Source: Chlorokybus atmophyticus
Taxonomy: Eukaryota; Streptophyta; Chlorokybophyceae; Chlorokybales; Chlorokybaceae
Direction of reading: 5' to 3'
Assembly (NCBI GenBank): GCA_009103225.1
Contig: RHPI01001052.1
Span: 56,377 to 120,376, forward strand
DNA: 64,000 bases
Below, piece by piece: positions 36,833 through 47,756 of the stretch (the first letter of the stretch is position 1; each line of letters opens with the position of its first letter). The position numbers and the translations under genes are program-made. The notes under the pieces are model-generated. The model had not been told where the DNA came from, ran no database searches, and worked only from the letters and a program-made list of their open reading frames with translations.

Positions 36833-38203
36833 CCGGTCAGCCACCATCTGCATGCATGACATGATGCTACCTGCTGCCGCTGCCTCACGCCCTCCACCCC
36901 ATTTGCACGCACTTGGACACAGTGCACATAGCCTTAGTCCTGCATTGCCCCTGCTATAAAGTTTGTGCTTGTGCTTGTGCTTGTGCGTGTTAGCCTTTTG
37001 CTAGTGCTATGCATCTGGGCTACAGATAAGCCTATGCATGGCAATCACACACGCACCTTCATCGGTAACACACAGCCACCGGGCTCAATAACGCTCGTGC
37101 TGCCTACTTCTCTGCCTATTCTACTACTACAACAACCCCACCCTGTTAGTCATGAATGCATGCAATTGGCAGACTCAGTCACCTGCATCGCGGTTGTGGT
37201 TAGCGTCCAGCCTCTGCAGCATCAGTGACAGCCCACCAACTGGGACTCCGCCGCCCTCCCTCCTCTACAGCGCCGCCGCCGCCCCCTCCCTCCCGCCCGC
37301 CCGCTACATTGCACCGTTGGTGCCGCTCGGCCGGTTAGTCGCATGCATACATGCAACACGTCAGCATGATGCGACTCAGCCTGACCAAGCGGTTGTCGCT
37401 GTCGTGCGTACTGCCGGCAGGGATCCTGCTGCGCTGCCTGAGGTGCTGTTGCTGGTGGTGTTGCTGGTCATGGTGTTGGGGTGGGGTTGTGTATGTAAGG
37501 GGCGTTCCAGTGATGCCTACTTATATGCTTTGGCGCCCGAGTGGTTCCGCGACCCTGTACCGACATCGGGTTGCGTGTGCGCTGCAGTGCGCACAGGGGC
37601 TGGCGCTGCTGAAGCGTGGGGCGGCGGCGGCGGTGCAGACGGCGCCACCAACCGGCGGAGGAGGATGCCGTCCTCGCTGAGGGCGGCGCGAGCAGTCTCG
37701 CTGCACGTGACATTGTGCGCCGGCGCGTGTTGGTAGTTGTTGTGTTTGGTTGGTATCAGGTATGGACGTGACCTGGACCCTTGCTCGTGGGTATGCAGGC
37801 AGCAACTAGGTTGATCTATCTCCCAATCTTTACGCCTGGCTGCAAATCGTTTTCTTGGCTGCAATCGCTCGTTTACCAAACGGAATAGGTCAGTAGGGAG
37901 CAGACTGCAGACTGAGAAATAAGAGTAGCAAAGACTACATCTCAAAGTGTCTCGTTACACGCAGAGGATATAAACTTCTGTAACGAGACCACCAGTGATT
38001 ATGATAAAAAGCACGATTCGCTATAGCTAAACGATGAAGTTTGTCTCCAACTTGCCTTGCTTGACCTGTCTTGTTCAAGCATCTAAAAATTCAGCGGCAA
38101 GGGACTTTGATCTAGAAGAATGGACACAGTTATTTATTCTTGATAATCCAATTCTTATGTTTTTCTTACCAAAAGATGCAACTTGAATAATCCAATGTAT
38201 ATC

Positions 38204-38475
38204 TAAACCATAAGAACGGTTTTTAAAAACAAGAGCAGGGACCAATAGTGTACGCCCGACCACTGTGTATTGTCATTGTAATGTATGAGTGAATATCCTG
38301 AAAATGCTGATGCAAGGCACTCACAAAACAGCGTATAGTTAAAGCGTAAGAACCGTTTTTGGAAACGAGAGCAGGGCCCGATAGTGTATGCCCAGCCACT
38401 GTGCGTTGTCATTGTAATGTATGAGTGAATATCCTAATCATGCTGATGCAAGGCAGTCACAAAACAGCAAACACA
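38204..38475. repeat. Tandem duplication, period 136 bp
   Basis: Copy 1 about 38204-38339 and copy 2 about 38340-38475. Both contain TTGTCATTGTAATGTATGAG and GAATATCCT followed by ATGCTGATGCAAGGCA at the same offset. Copies differ by scattered substitutions. No conserved frame. Confidence 0.88.
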
Positions 38476-39030
38476 AACACTCCCGTAGCATACTCATATG
38501 TGTGTGCTTGGTGTGGGTGGTGTAGGAAGCAATGTGCGGACATAGACATCATCATGCATGCCTGTATTGTGAAGGTACTTCTTGCTTTTGTCCAGTTGCG
38601 AAATGCCTGAACTTGGTAATGGGCTGCAAGTTGGGGAAGCAAGAGTTGCTCAACAGACCATGTGCTCCATTCAGGTAAAGTTGGTAATGTGTACAAACAT
38701 TGCGAACGGCATATGCACATGCACATCCAACATTTAGCACGCTGTGTTGGAAAAGGGGTGGCAGTGGCGTTCAGAACATGACATGATCCGTCTGACATTC
38801 TCAGAACTAAGTCAAATGAACCTAGCTATTAACTCGCTGGTATATATACAGGAATTGGGTGTAGCTAATCGCACATAAACCATGAGATGCAAAGTTACAT
38901 AAGTTGGACAACCCACGAGAGGTAGGTTACAAAACAATGGTGCCGCTCAGCAGCACGCACACGGACAGCGCGCAGCTTATCAAGCACCGCGCTGCGTACA
39001 CCTATTCTGTCGCTAAGTTCAGCTTTCTGT
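38476..39030. other. Intergenic, 3' of the Pro/Met-rich gene
   Basis: Last part of the gene-poor stretch, AT-richer, no supported feature; probably holds the 3' UTR of the next minus-strand gene. Confidence 0.45.
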
Positions 39031-42000
39031 CTACACAACTGCTGCAGCCGCAGCGGCTGCCAATTGGAAAAAATCATGGGCTGCAAGTTCTCTCAGGGGA
39101 GTCTTGCTCCCATCCATATATTGAAGCCTCCCTCAGCATATGAGACTGCAGCGGCATACCTGAAGCTGCGAAGTGCGACACATACTGATCTGGTACCATT
39201 GATGGCGGAGGGCCCATTACATGCGGCATCTGCGGATAAAAACCGGTCATACTGGAAGCCGCACCATACTGCCAAGCCTGTTAACGAAGGGAGCAAGAGA
39301 AACAAGTTGGTTCCCTTTCCTACTAACTGAGGGTACCCACTCAAATTTACAAGTCACATAGCAAGATGGCACGTACATGCGGCTGCGCTGCGGGGAAGAG
39401 CTGTACAGGGTAGGGCATAGGTTGACACGCTGCTTGAGGCATGCCAGGCAGGATAGGAAAAGGCAGCGGGGTAGGGGCGGCGAGCGGGTTGTTGACACCA
39501 ACCATGACTGTTGGGAACGGGTGGTTCCATGCGGAAACAGATGCCGCCGCGCCATATGGTGGCATTGCATGCATTGCGGGCATCATTGGTGCAGGTACTG
39601 GCAGACCCGGCAAGCCCTGAGGGATCGCTGGCATGGGAGGGTTGAAAACAGCACTCTGCTGGCTTCCGCTGCTGGTTGGCAAAACTGGCGGAAGAGTTGT
39701 AACACCTGATGAAACGGGCTGCCATGCAAAGGATGCGGTCAGAACGCTGACCAATGATACAAGCTTTGAAGATTAGAGCAAGACTGAAATCGACCATACC
39801 TGCATGCAGTACCAAATGCGCCAACCACCAACTTCACCGTACGGAGCAAAAAGCATAGGTGCTTGCTGCAAAGGGACAGGTGGCATGTAGCTGCCAGATT
39901 TTTGCATGCTGGGAAGTGGCGGTGGACTTCGGACATCTGTAGCAAAGCTATGTCACAATCCCTGTACACCCAGACACATGCAACACAAACTGTACCTTGC
40001 GGCACACTCACAGCTGTGACCAAGCAACCCACCTTTGGTGCGTTGCCGTACTCTTCTTTGAGAATGATCCGCATCAGGGCGGCCAGCTTCAGACTGTTCA
40101 AGGTCTTGATTGGTGCCGTAGAGCGGATGCTGCGCATGCGACTCCTCCCTGAACGTCCCATCGCGACATGTTCGTGATGGAGAGCATTCATCTGGCTCAT
40201 CTTCTGCAAAAGGCGCAAAGAAGGTCAGCTTGCCAGACACCAACTTGAGCTAACAGCAAGTGACGGTGGCGTTGAGTTAGGCTTGGGACATACGGTAATA
40301 GGCACAATCCAGACCACAACGAGTGTAACATGCTGTAGAACCAGACACTACGCAAGTTGACAGTGACTGGCATGCAACATACAACAAACCAGAGGCGGAA
40401 CCAGGCCATCGAACACTGCCTGCTTACCAGCCTCGTACGGTACAACCCTGACTCTCTCATCGGCAGAGCATCTGCCTGAAACGTGAACACCTGTGCGCTC
40501 TGGTACAGGGTCTCTATCTTCGGCCAGCATTGAACCTTTACGCTTGTTGCTCAGAGCTGGTACTGTACATGTGCTGCCCTCAGCCTCATCCACCTGCAAA
40601 CAGCGGTTAGTGTCATGATCACGCTTGCACACTAATTAGTTGAACTGCCCAAACTACAATAAAGGAAGCGCAGAGGCGTAACTACAAAGCTCCGCTTGCC
40701 TGCTGCTCCATTGGTCGTATGCGACTTTCGTATATGCCTTGCTCCTTGACTCCGACTCCTTTGACTGATGGCCGCGGGATGCCATCGGCACCAGAGCAGA
40801 AGTCATGATGGGAAAATTCGTTGAGGTTCGCGGGAGGATTGGGACGCTCAAACCCGTATGACACTGACCAGTCCAACCCTGAAGGTCCTGGAGCCTGCAT
40901 GATGGTAAAAGTCAGTGCCAAAATGACTTGCCTACTAGATGCTGTGTAGAACACATATCCACAATGCTCCAGGAGAAATCTGCTTAGTACTTAGTACGTA
41001 GATGCATCTGTTTGACACCTTGAGTGGCAGCTGTGCTAAGCCTTGTGGCCGTTGCGGTGTGGAGAATTGGAAGCGTTGTCGTATTGGTGCTGCACCAGCC
41101 ACCTGAGACGCGCTTTCACCAAAAGTGAATGCACCCTGTTTGCGGCGGAATCCTAATCGGTCACCAGGCCATATGACGCCAGTTGGTTGCTGGACAGCCG
41201 GCTGCAAGGTGTTCAACCCATAAGGACAATATGTGCATGGCAACAGTGCGCGTAAGCTGAGATAAACTGTGTGACGATGACAGGCCAGCCACACAGACCT
41301 CTGCACCAGGCCGCAAGTGCAAAATGCTAAGCCGCATTTTCGCGGTCGGTGCCCATCGCAAGCAGCCACTTTGCAATGTGATCAATCTGACATGCATGAA
41401 ACTTACCAGTGGCTTCGTAACGCCAGCTTGCAGGTGGGGACCCGCAGCACCACCGGCTTTTCCCTGGGGGAGTACGCCAGCACTGGAACCAGCACCAAAA
41501 AGGCTGGGCTTTGCAACGACTTGAGGCTCGCTCACCAGGGTTTCGAATGTTGTTGCAAACGCTGTGTGCAACCATCCGGCTGCAAAGTACACATGGCAGC
41601 AGGTTATCACGAGTCCTTTGACATGAGAAGTGCAGGTGGACAACATGCCCACCGTAGGCACCAACAACTGCACAGCTCAGCATGTGCTGCGTCTCACCAT
41701 CTGCTACAAATTTGTCTGGAGACTGATTCTTGCAGCCCTCCTCATCGCTGGAGCTGTCCATGGAAAGCAAGATCCGCTTCTAAGCTGCATCCCTCCAACC
41801 CGCAGCATGCGCTACCGCACTCAACATGAACAGGCGCTTTATAGTATGACAAGGACAGTGCTACACAGGTTCAGACGTTGCAGCCCAGCAAGGACACTTG
41901 AAGCCACTAGTTGCAGGCGTTTTCCCAGCAGGCAGCAGCCGTCTGTAGCCAGGTAAACTTGTTGGTGGCGGAGTAACAATGAACAAATACACTGACAGCT

Positions 42001-42461
42001 AAGATATTGGCACGCAGTCATCCAAAAGCTCAGCTGTCAGCGCTGAGAACTGGACACGAAGCTTGAGGCTTGAAGCAGCAAACTGGCCAACAGTACACTG
42101 TTGAGACCCCGCTAGCGTGTTCTAACCGTGCCAATTCCGCCAGTGCAGGGTAATCTTTGTCAAACGGCTTCGCTACGACCATATCACCATTATGCCAGTG
42201 GCAGGTAACACAGTGGTCCAGAACTATGCCACGAACCTTTCCTGATGCGACTGCTAAACGTGGCCGCACAGCTCGTAGTCTGACCGCAGAGAAGCAACAA
42301 CCACACAGCAGCACACCGACCAGGCCAGCACCAAGACCACGGGGGGAGAAACAGCACTTAATCAGCCACAGATATGCAAAAGTTGTGCAAAAGTTTGTCA
42401 CACACCAGCTCAGCGGTCTCCCGCATCCGCCACTGGCAACAGAGTCCACCCTGGTAGGCAC
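39031..42461 (-). CDS. Uncharacterised multi-exon protein with Pro/Met-rich C-terminus
   Basis: I do not recognise this protein. Phase-consistent exons, 5' to 3': about 42089-42270 (start unclear), 41867-41957, 41698-41779, 41407-41579, 41019-41201, 40700-40894, 40428-40593, 40033-40203, 39800-39936, 39377-39718, 39160-39268, 39031-39056 (stop TAG). The exon near 42200 has a cysteine/histidine cluster (DHCVTCHWHNGD). Then an acidic stretch MDSSSDEEG, a Gly/Phe-containing stretch (KPSLFGAGSSAG, GAFTFGESAS), a charged middle region, and MLFAPYGEVGGWRIWYCMQ. A long low-complexity Pro/Met/Ala region follows (for example LPGLPVPAPMMPAMHAMPPY), ending in Ala5-Val-Val. The intron after 40700 is GC-AG (CAG then GCAAGC). 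Composition suggests a nuclear or RNA-related scaffold, but that is a guess. The 5' end, including a possible start near 42461 or 42537, is not settled. Confidence 0.65.
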
Positions 42462-43734
42462 GCCAACTTTGCTGTGTGCCTAGTCCTCCCGCCCGACCTG
42501 CCTGAAACCCAAAGCCACGGCTAGCCACTCCCGCTGCCAACTAGACCCCTCCCCTTGCCGCCGGCACCTCCCCGTTTACCTATCCGCCGCCGCCCACACC
42601 GCCAGCAACACCTCTACCACTGCTGTAGCTAGCGTCAACCCTAAGCTCGCCCTGCTGACAGCGGCGTTCATGTCAGCAGCCCGAAAAAAGCATAAAAGCG
42701 ACAAAAGACAAATAATGAACCGAGCGCTCATTCGAGAAAGAGTCGTTGCTAAATAAAGACCGAAAGCGGGGTAAACGGGTTATGACAAGACCTGCGTGCC
42801 TGCGGGATGACGAAGTTGTTTTATCTCATGAACGCGTGCCAGTTTGCATGTGCTATCTTCCATCGGTTACACATCGGAACGGAGACCGGCGGTCAGGCAC
42901 TGATGACGACAACAAAAGAGTTCTACGCCAAGCTTCCGCTGCTTGCGTAATTCAAGATACGGCATCATCAATCATGAAATGGCAGGAATCCCGTGGTGGA
43001 TCAAATCGCAATTTATTCATCAATCATGCCCCGTGCTTGAAGGCAGTTCAGCCGTGCGAGCAGCTAAGTGGGGCTTACAGCGTAGCTAGTGGGCAGCCGT
43101 GCTGCCATGCTTGAATAGGAATCCAAGAACCTGATGACATCAATAAACTCGTCCCCGCGTGACGCAAATCTTTTTGTCTTTCACGGGGGCTGATTAGACA
43201 GGCGGCCGGACAGGCGATGGCCGGCCAAACGCGCACGGTTACCAGAGTCTGCCCGCCGGACAGTTACCGGACAGTTAGGGCTCGCTGCGGCGGAAAATCC
43301 CGTTTCCGTGTCACAAATGTTTGATACTCTGGCCTGAAACTGACATCAGCCTGGCAGTTTCTGGCCCGAATCGGCGTGAACGGGCCGCGGCGCAGCGGAT
43401 GAGTTTGGGTTCGGGTCCCTAGGTGCATGTAAGGTTCGGTAACGACCCGGGGTCTCTAGCTGGGGCCCTAGGTTCGGTAACGACCCGGGGTCTTACTTTC
43501 TTAACATTAAGGTTTGACGGCAGAAACTTCCAGAAGGCGACACGTGGAGCTATCAGAACACAGACGTGCACTGCAAACCCTAATTGCGGCGGCGGCGGCG
43601 GCGGCGGCGGCATCTGAGGAGTCTGCGAGGAGGCGCTGCGGCAGCTTGCTCTGGTGGCAGTCTAGGGGCATCAGTCGCAAGTCACAGGCGCTCCCCGTAG
43701 CTTGAGTGGTTGCTGACGTTCTTCTGCTGCAGTC
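42462..43734. other. Intergenic between divergent genes
   Basis: About 1.27 kb between the uncertain 5' end of the Pro/Met-rich gene and the TIM14 start. GC-rich at both ends, as for promoters. Contains a 24-bp direct repeat at 43432-43493 and a CGG triplet run near 43588-43610, probably in the TIM14 5' UTR. No gene seen. Confidence 0.5.
43432..43493. repeat. 24-bp direct repeat upstream of TIM14
   Basis: AGGTTCGGTAACGACCCGGG with GTCT appended occurs at 43432-43455 and, identically, at 43470-43493. The second copy ends 240 bases before the TIM14 start codon. Two perfect copies of a GC-rich element here may mark a binding site, or simply a recent duplication. Confidence 0.9.
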
Positions 43735-44914
43735 ATGGTGAGAGCATGCAGTCATTGTTGGCTGGCGTCAGTTTGACGGGGACTGGTTGTGCGGCTGTAT
43801 CCTTTGTGGCCGGCGTAGGGTGTCGTTATGTTCTCAATGGCTTTTTCCCTTACCAAAGGATTTTACTGTCACAAGGTGCGTCACAACAAGCAGTTCACAT
43901 GACGAGAACGGGTACTCCAATACTTGGTCAGGAATGCTTGTAAGCACTGGAGTCTGCCAGTTGTTTACTGTCGAGCTGCTCTAGAAGAAACGGACTTAGA
44001 GTTCAGTAACAACGTGTTTTAGAGTGTGAACAGCTTGTGTACAACGCTGAGTTTTGCAACAACTCCCTGTGTGTGAATAGTTGAACGCGATTAGTAGCAT
44101 ATTTTGGCTATGTTAATGCAGCTGTGCACGCATATTACACGTGATACCGTTCAGTGTATCCATGCATAAGCCATGCATGGATACACGCACTGGCCGTTGA
44201 AGTGAACATGCTGCTCATTGCTTGCTGATTTCAAGGTGATCTGCTTCATTTATCCAACTTTGCCTGCAGGCGACGCCAGTTGTTGTGGGCATGAGCGTGG
44301 CAGCCGCAGCGTATGCAGCGCGCGGCGCCATGGCGGCGTGGCAGGCGTTTAAGGCGCGTCCGCCGCGGTTGCGGAAGTTCTATGAAGGGGGCTTTCTGCC
44401 TGTTATGACTCGTCGGGAAGCGTCTCTCATCTTGGGTGTCAGGTAGGCTCACGTTTGTTATGACACGCTGCTTGCATGTGTGCAATATACCGGATAGTTG
44501 GTTGTGCAAACCTCAAACAACATGCAAGGTGACATGCGCCAGCTGTCTGGGAAAGAGTGTCATTCCATCCAACCTTACTGCAAGTTGCGCCAATTCGCGT
44601 GTGAAGCATTGTCGTGCACTGACAGTCAACTGAACAAGCAGAACCCTTACATATGTATGACGAATGTAGACGTTTCAACTCTGTATCATATACTGCACTT
44701 GAGCTCAACTTCGGCTCGTGCCGAAGTGCTGATATCAGGTCTTTGGCACGTGTATGGCAGAGAGGCCACTGATGCGGAGCGCATCAAGGCCGCCCATCGG
44801 CGGGTGATGGTAGCCAACCACCCGGACGCTGGCGGCAGCGACTACCTCGCAAGCAAAATCAATGAAGCCAAGGACAAACTGCTTCGTGGAGGCCAGGACG
44901 GATCCCCGTTCTGA
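43735..44914 (+). CDS. PAM18: Mitochondrial import motor subunit TIM14/PAM18
   Basis: J-domain protein of the TIM23 import motor; it stimulates mitochondrial Hsp70 at the matrix side of the inner membrane. Exons: 43735-43737 (the ATG alone, then GTGAGA), 44270-44442, 44761-44914; total 330 nt, 109 residues, matching the family length. The N-terminus ([20 protein letters not shown]) is the membrane segment, followed by a linker ending [13 protein letters not shown]. The J-domain part has [18 protein letters not shown] with the HPD motif, then [14 protein letters not shown]. The ATG-only exon is inferred because the 44270 exon begins in phase with no upstream ATG, and homologues start M-A-T-P. 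If another exon supplies the start, only the first residue or two would change. Intron 1 (532 nt) holds a 13-bp hairpin. Confidence 0.9.
44154..44186. repeat. 13-bp inverted repeat in TIM14 intron 1
   Basis: GTGTATCCATGCA (44154-44166) and its exact reverse complement (44174-44186) flank a 7-nt loop. Confidence 0.85.
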
Positions 44915-45372
44915 CATTGTACATGATACCTTAGTTGGTTGTTAGTGTATGAGAATAACACTGGCTCGGCACGTTGTGCACACGCTGTTTCTACAATACA
45001 GGCAGCAACGTTGGAGTGTCGTTAGGGTTAGGAACACTTTTTTTGCAGGTTTCCCTGCAAGCTGCCATATTTTATACACGAGATGAACAGTACCTTGCTG
45101 TCATTATCACGCCAGTCTCGAGTGTTGCTGTATGCGATGGTGCATTCTGATGACTCTCCTGGCCAGACCCATGTTGTGGTGTACTTGCGCATCCATGTGT
45201 GCAGGAGATGGTATGCTAGAATCCTACCTGAGTCTGAACCCACGCTAATGCATATGGTTGGCGCATCTAAGTCCGCATCTGAGCATGTAGTATATGTTGA
45301 CTTCATGAAAGCATGTTGCAGGTGAGACACTTGCATCTGTGCATTATCTTGAGATTCTAATTGCGTAAAGGT
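44915..45372. other. Intergenic, convergent 3' ends
   Basis: About 460 bases between TIM14 and the pseudouridine synthase gene, whose stops face each other. Nothing beyond presumed 3' UTRs. Confidence 0.5.
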
Positions 45373-47756
45373 TCACCACATTTCTTCAACCACGCGGGGT
45401 TCTGGTATCGGGGTGCCCCATTCATCTACTGGCATATCGAAAGCAGCCATGGTTAACCTGAAGTCCAACGGCAATGGGGCCCTGAAGCACATGGTCTCAT
45501 GCGACTCGGGATGCGCAAACTGGAGTACTGCAGCGTGGAGCGCTTGATGCTGTATTACAGTACGTTGTGGGTTTACCACGCCGCAGCTGATAGGCACCGC
45601 GCCATACAGCTCGTCCTGTACGATCGGGTAACCGCTGTGCAGCAGATGCACACGTATCTGATGCGTCCTTCCCGTCAACGGCGTGGCTCGCAAAAGCGCT
45701 GCACTACACGACCAAATCAAAGGTTATAAGGACCTGTGCGTCTGCGCGTGTGGGGTCGACAGCGGGGTTACATGCATGCACACATGCATGTGCTTGCACG
45801 CATGTGCGTGAGTTTGTGGCTTTGTGTGAGGTGTGGGTGCGTATGAACAGTTTGTCAAGCGGATTCATACGCGTCTTACCTCTCTTTGGGGTTGCTTAGC
45901 ACGCACTCAAAGTGCGTAACCGCGCTCTTCCCGCTCGACGACAACACCTGCCTTGCGATGGGGTGCCCGGGGTTGCGGCCGATGGGTGCATCCAAAATGA
46001 AACCGTGAGGGGGGGTGCCCACAACCAACGCAAAATAGTGCTTCTGAACCTGCAGTGCTATGTTTATTACACCACCAACCCACATGAACCCACATCATAT
46101 ACATTCCATAATTGGAATTCCAGGGAAGGCCGCTTGGCAGCACGGGCTTCGGCACACGGCCAACTTTTAGCACGTACTCGCAAGCCCCACCGGTGTTCAA
46201 TTTTGCAACAACGCCTCGCACAGCGCACACGCCTCCAGACTGAGTCTGGTGGCGTGGGCGCTGTGCGAGGCGTTGTTGCATATGGACGAAACACATGTGG
46301 GGGGAGTGAGTACGTGCCGAAGACCTTGCTGATGCCAGGCGCATGCACCTGTATGTGCATGAAGTGTGGAGCACGAAGCATTTACAACTACTGCTTGACA
46401 AGTGCCATTGCTCGTAAGAATGTACAAGGTGCACACTTGCATGTGACTGTGTGCTAAAGGGATGCATGCGTACTTACTAACTGCTTATCAATTGTGCAAG
46501 CTGCGTGATTGTGACACATGCAAGCCTGGACCTGGTGGCGTCTGAACTGTGTCGCGATGGCCGTTGCAGCTGGTTTTGTCTTGGCGAAGCACACAACGCC
46601 ACTCGTGTACATGTCCAGGCGGTGGAGGGTGTACGGTGTGTTGCTTAGGTAACCTGCCTGCCAGCACACACGAGGGAGATGTATGCCATGACAGGTGAAT
46701 GGTTGCCGTCAGACACATACACAAGATGGGTTGTCGCAGGAACTCATCCATAGACGAACCAAACATCGTCACCATCACGCACCACGAAGTTGACCAGGGC
46801 GCCGCCTTCATAATGGTGTCGTGGGGAGTGGCGGATGCCAGCTGGCTTGTTCACTGCCTGTGATGATGCTTGTGTGCTCGCACGTAGAGTGCGTGCGTGT
46901 CCATATGTTCGTGCATGTGCGTATTGTATGTGTGATGGCCTGCGTGTGCACATGTGCAGGTGTGTGTGCATGCTTGTAATGTGAATGTGGGCATGCACCT
47001 GTGCGCATGCTGTTCTTGAAGCAGAGAATGTGTCAATGCACATGCGTGTCCACGCGCATATGTGTATACATGCGTGTGCGTATGTGTGCGCAGGCCTGCG
47101 TGTGTGCGTGTACACGTGCGCGAGCGTGCTTGCATGTTTCTGTAAGCATGCACATGTGCGCATGTATCTTTGTGGAAGAGGGAATGTGCCAATGAAGACG
47201 CGCTCATGCATGTCCGTTTGCAAGCATTTGCACGTGTGGCACCTGTTGACATAACATACAGATGGTCTTGGCTGCATAGTCTGCTACCACTCACCAGCAG
47301 GCAGTCGTCCTCATACAGCACCTCAAGCGGGCCAGCCTCACGCCTGAGCGACGCAGGTGGCGGGGTTGGCGTCTGATGTGGTTTTGGTAGGGCCGCCCTG
47401 GATACTCTCTGCGGAAAGAAGAAACACTGTGTACAACCACGAGGACAGAAACCCAAAACAACGACATCAACGACAACAACCAACGGGCTTACGAGCTGCG
47501 CTCTTGATGGCGCAGGCAGTCCAGTGGCTGTGCCGCCGCTGTGTGAGACGAGCATGAGGGCCCTGCTAATGTCCTTGTAGATAGTAGTCTTCTGTGACTC
47601 CAGCTTCTCCTTGTGCTCGCAATTGCCGCCGCCACGGCTTGGGCTCAGAGACTCGGCCCATCGCTGCGAATCTGGGCAAGCAGCTGTCGTCGTGTGCACG
47701 GGCGCTTGGGACTTGAGGGTGCCTTGTGTGAACATGCATTGCTTTTGGCCTGCCAT
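45373..47756 (-). CDS. RluA-type RNA pseudouridine synthase
   Basis: Pseudouridine synthase of the RluA/RluC/RluD superfamily, converting uridine to pseudouridine in an RNA target that cannot be told from sequence. Exons: 47493-47756, 47295-47408, 46773-46857, 46532-46653, 45880-46049, 45373-45703; total 1086 nt, 361 residues, all in phase. Order of motifs: LEVLYEDDCLLAVNKPAGI (motif I), TPYTLHRLDMYTSGVV with the catalytic aspartate near residue 168 (motif II), HYFALVVGTPP, DAPIGRN, and LTGRTHQIRVHLLHSGYPI (motif III). The N-terminal 85 residues are Ser/Gln-rich and might include an organellar targeting peptide. An upstream in-frame Met at 47771 is also possible. Introns 2 and 4 are unusual: one is a long GT-rich array, the other holds a 77-nt near-perfect hairpin. 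Confidence 0.92.
46204..46280. repeat. 77-nt near-perfect hairpin inside a pseudouridine synthase intron
   Basis: TGCAACAACGCCTCGCACAG plus CGC (46204-46226) pairs exactly with 46258-46280. Inside it, 46228-46241 pairs with 46243-46256 with a single T-T mismatch, and 46227/46257 is the only other mismatch, leaving a 1-nt centre. It lies in the intron between exons 46532-46653 and 45880-46049. Confidence 0.93.
46870..47200. repeat. GT-rich degenerate microsatellite in an intron
   Basis: Long stretch of TGTGCG/TGCATG/CGTGTG alternating purine-pyrimidine sequence within the intron between 47295 and 46857. It gives spurious Cys/His-rich open frames on both strands. Alternating purine-pyrimidine DNA can adopt Z-form. 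Confidence 0.8.

Larger units (their letters stand above)
34788..38203. other. Gene-poor DNA, dispersed repeats
   Basis: No gene supported. Short frames around 34843-35302 on the minus strand could be mobile-element debris but are shifted relative to each other. Holds the hairpin at 35471-35524, the direct repeats at 36256/36758, a CTTGTG tandem near 36965-36990, and a GC-rich block at 37230-37720 with long but unconvincing frames on both strands. Confidence 0.45.

Noticed and set aside
37152-37945. Overlapping long frames in the GC-rich block
   Set aside because: Frames on both strands with low-complexity Ala/Arg/Gly content and no splice-consistent partners.
39064-39330. Plus-strand frame starting MEKIMGCKF with a myristoylation-like MGCxxS start
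   Set aside because: It lies antisense to phase-consistent exons (39160-39268 and 39031-39056) of the minus-strand Pro/Met-rich gene and has no splice support of its own.
40033-40203. Alternative frame KMSQMNALHHEHVAMGRSGR in this exon
   Set aside because: It looks protein-like, but only the frame EDEPDECSPSR keeps phase with both neighbouring exons.
45907-47277. Long Cys/His/Thr-rich frames across 46-47 kb
   Set aside because: They are products of GT/CA repeats and the intronic hairpin within the pseudouridine synthase introns.
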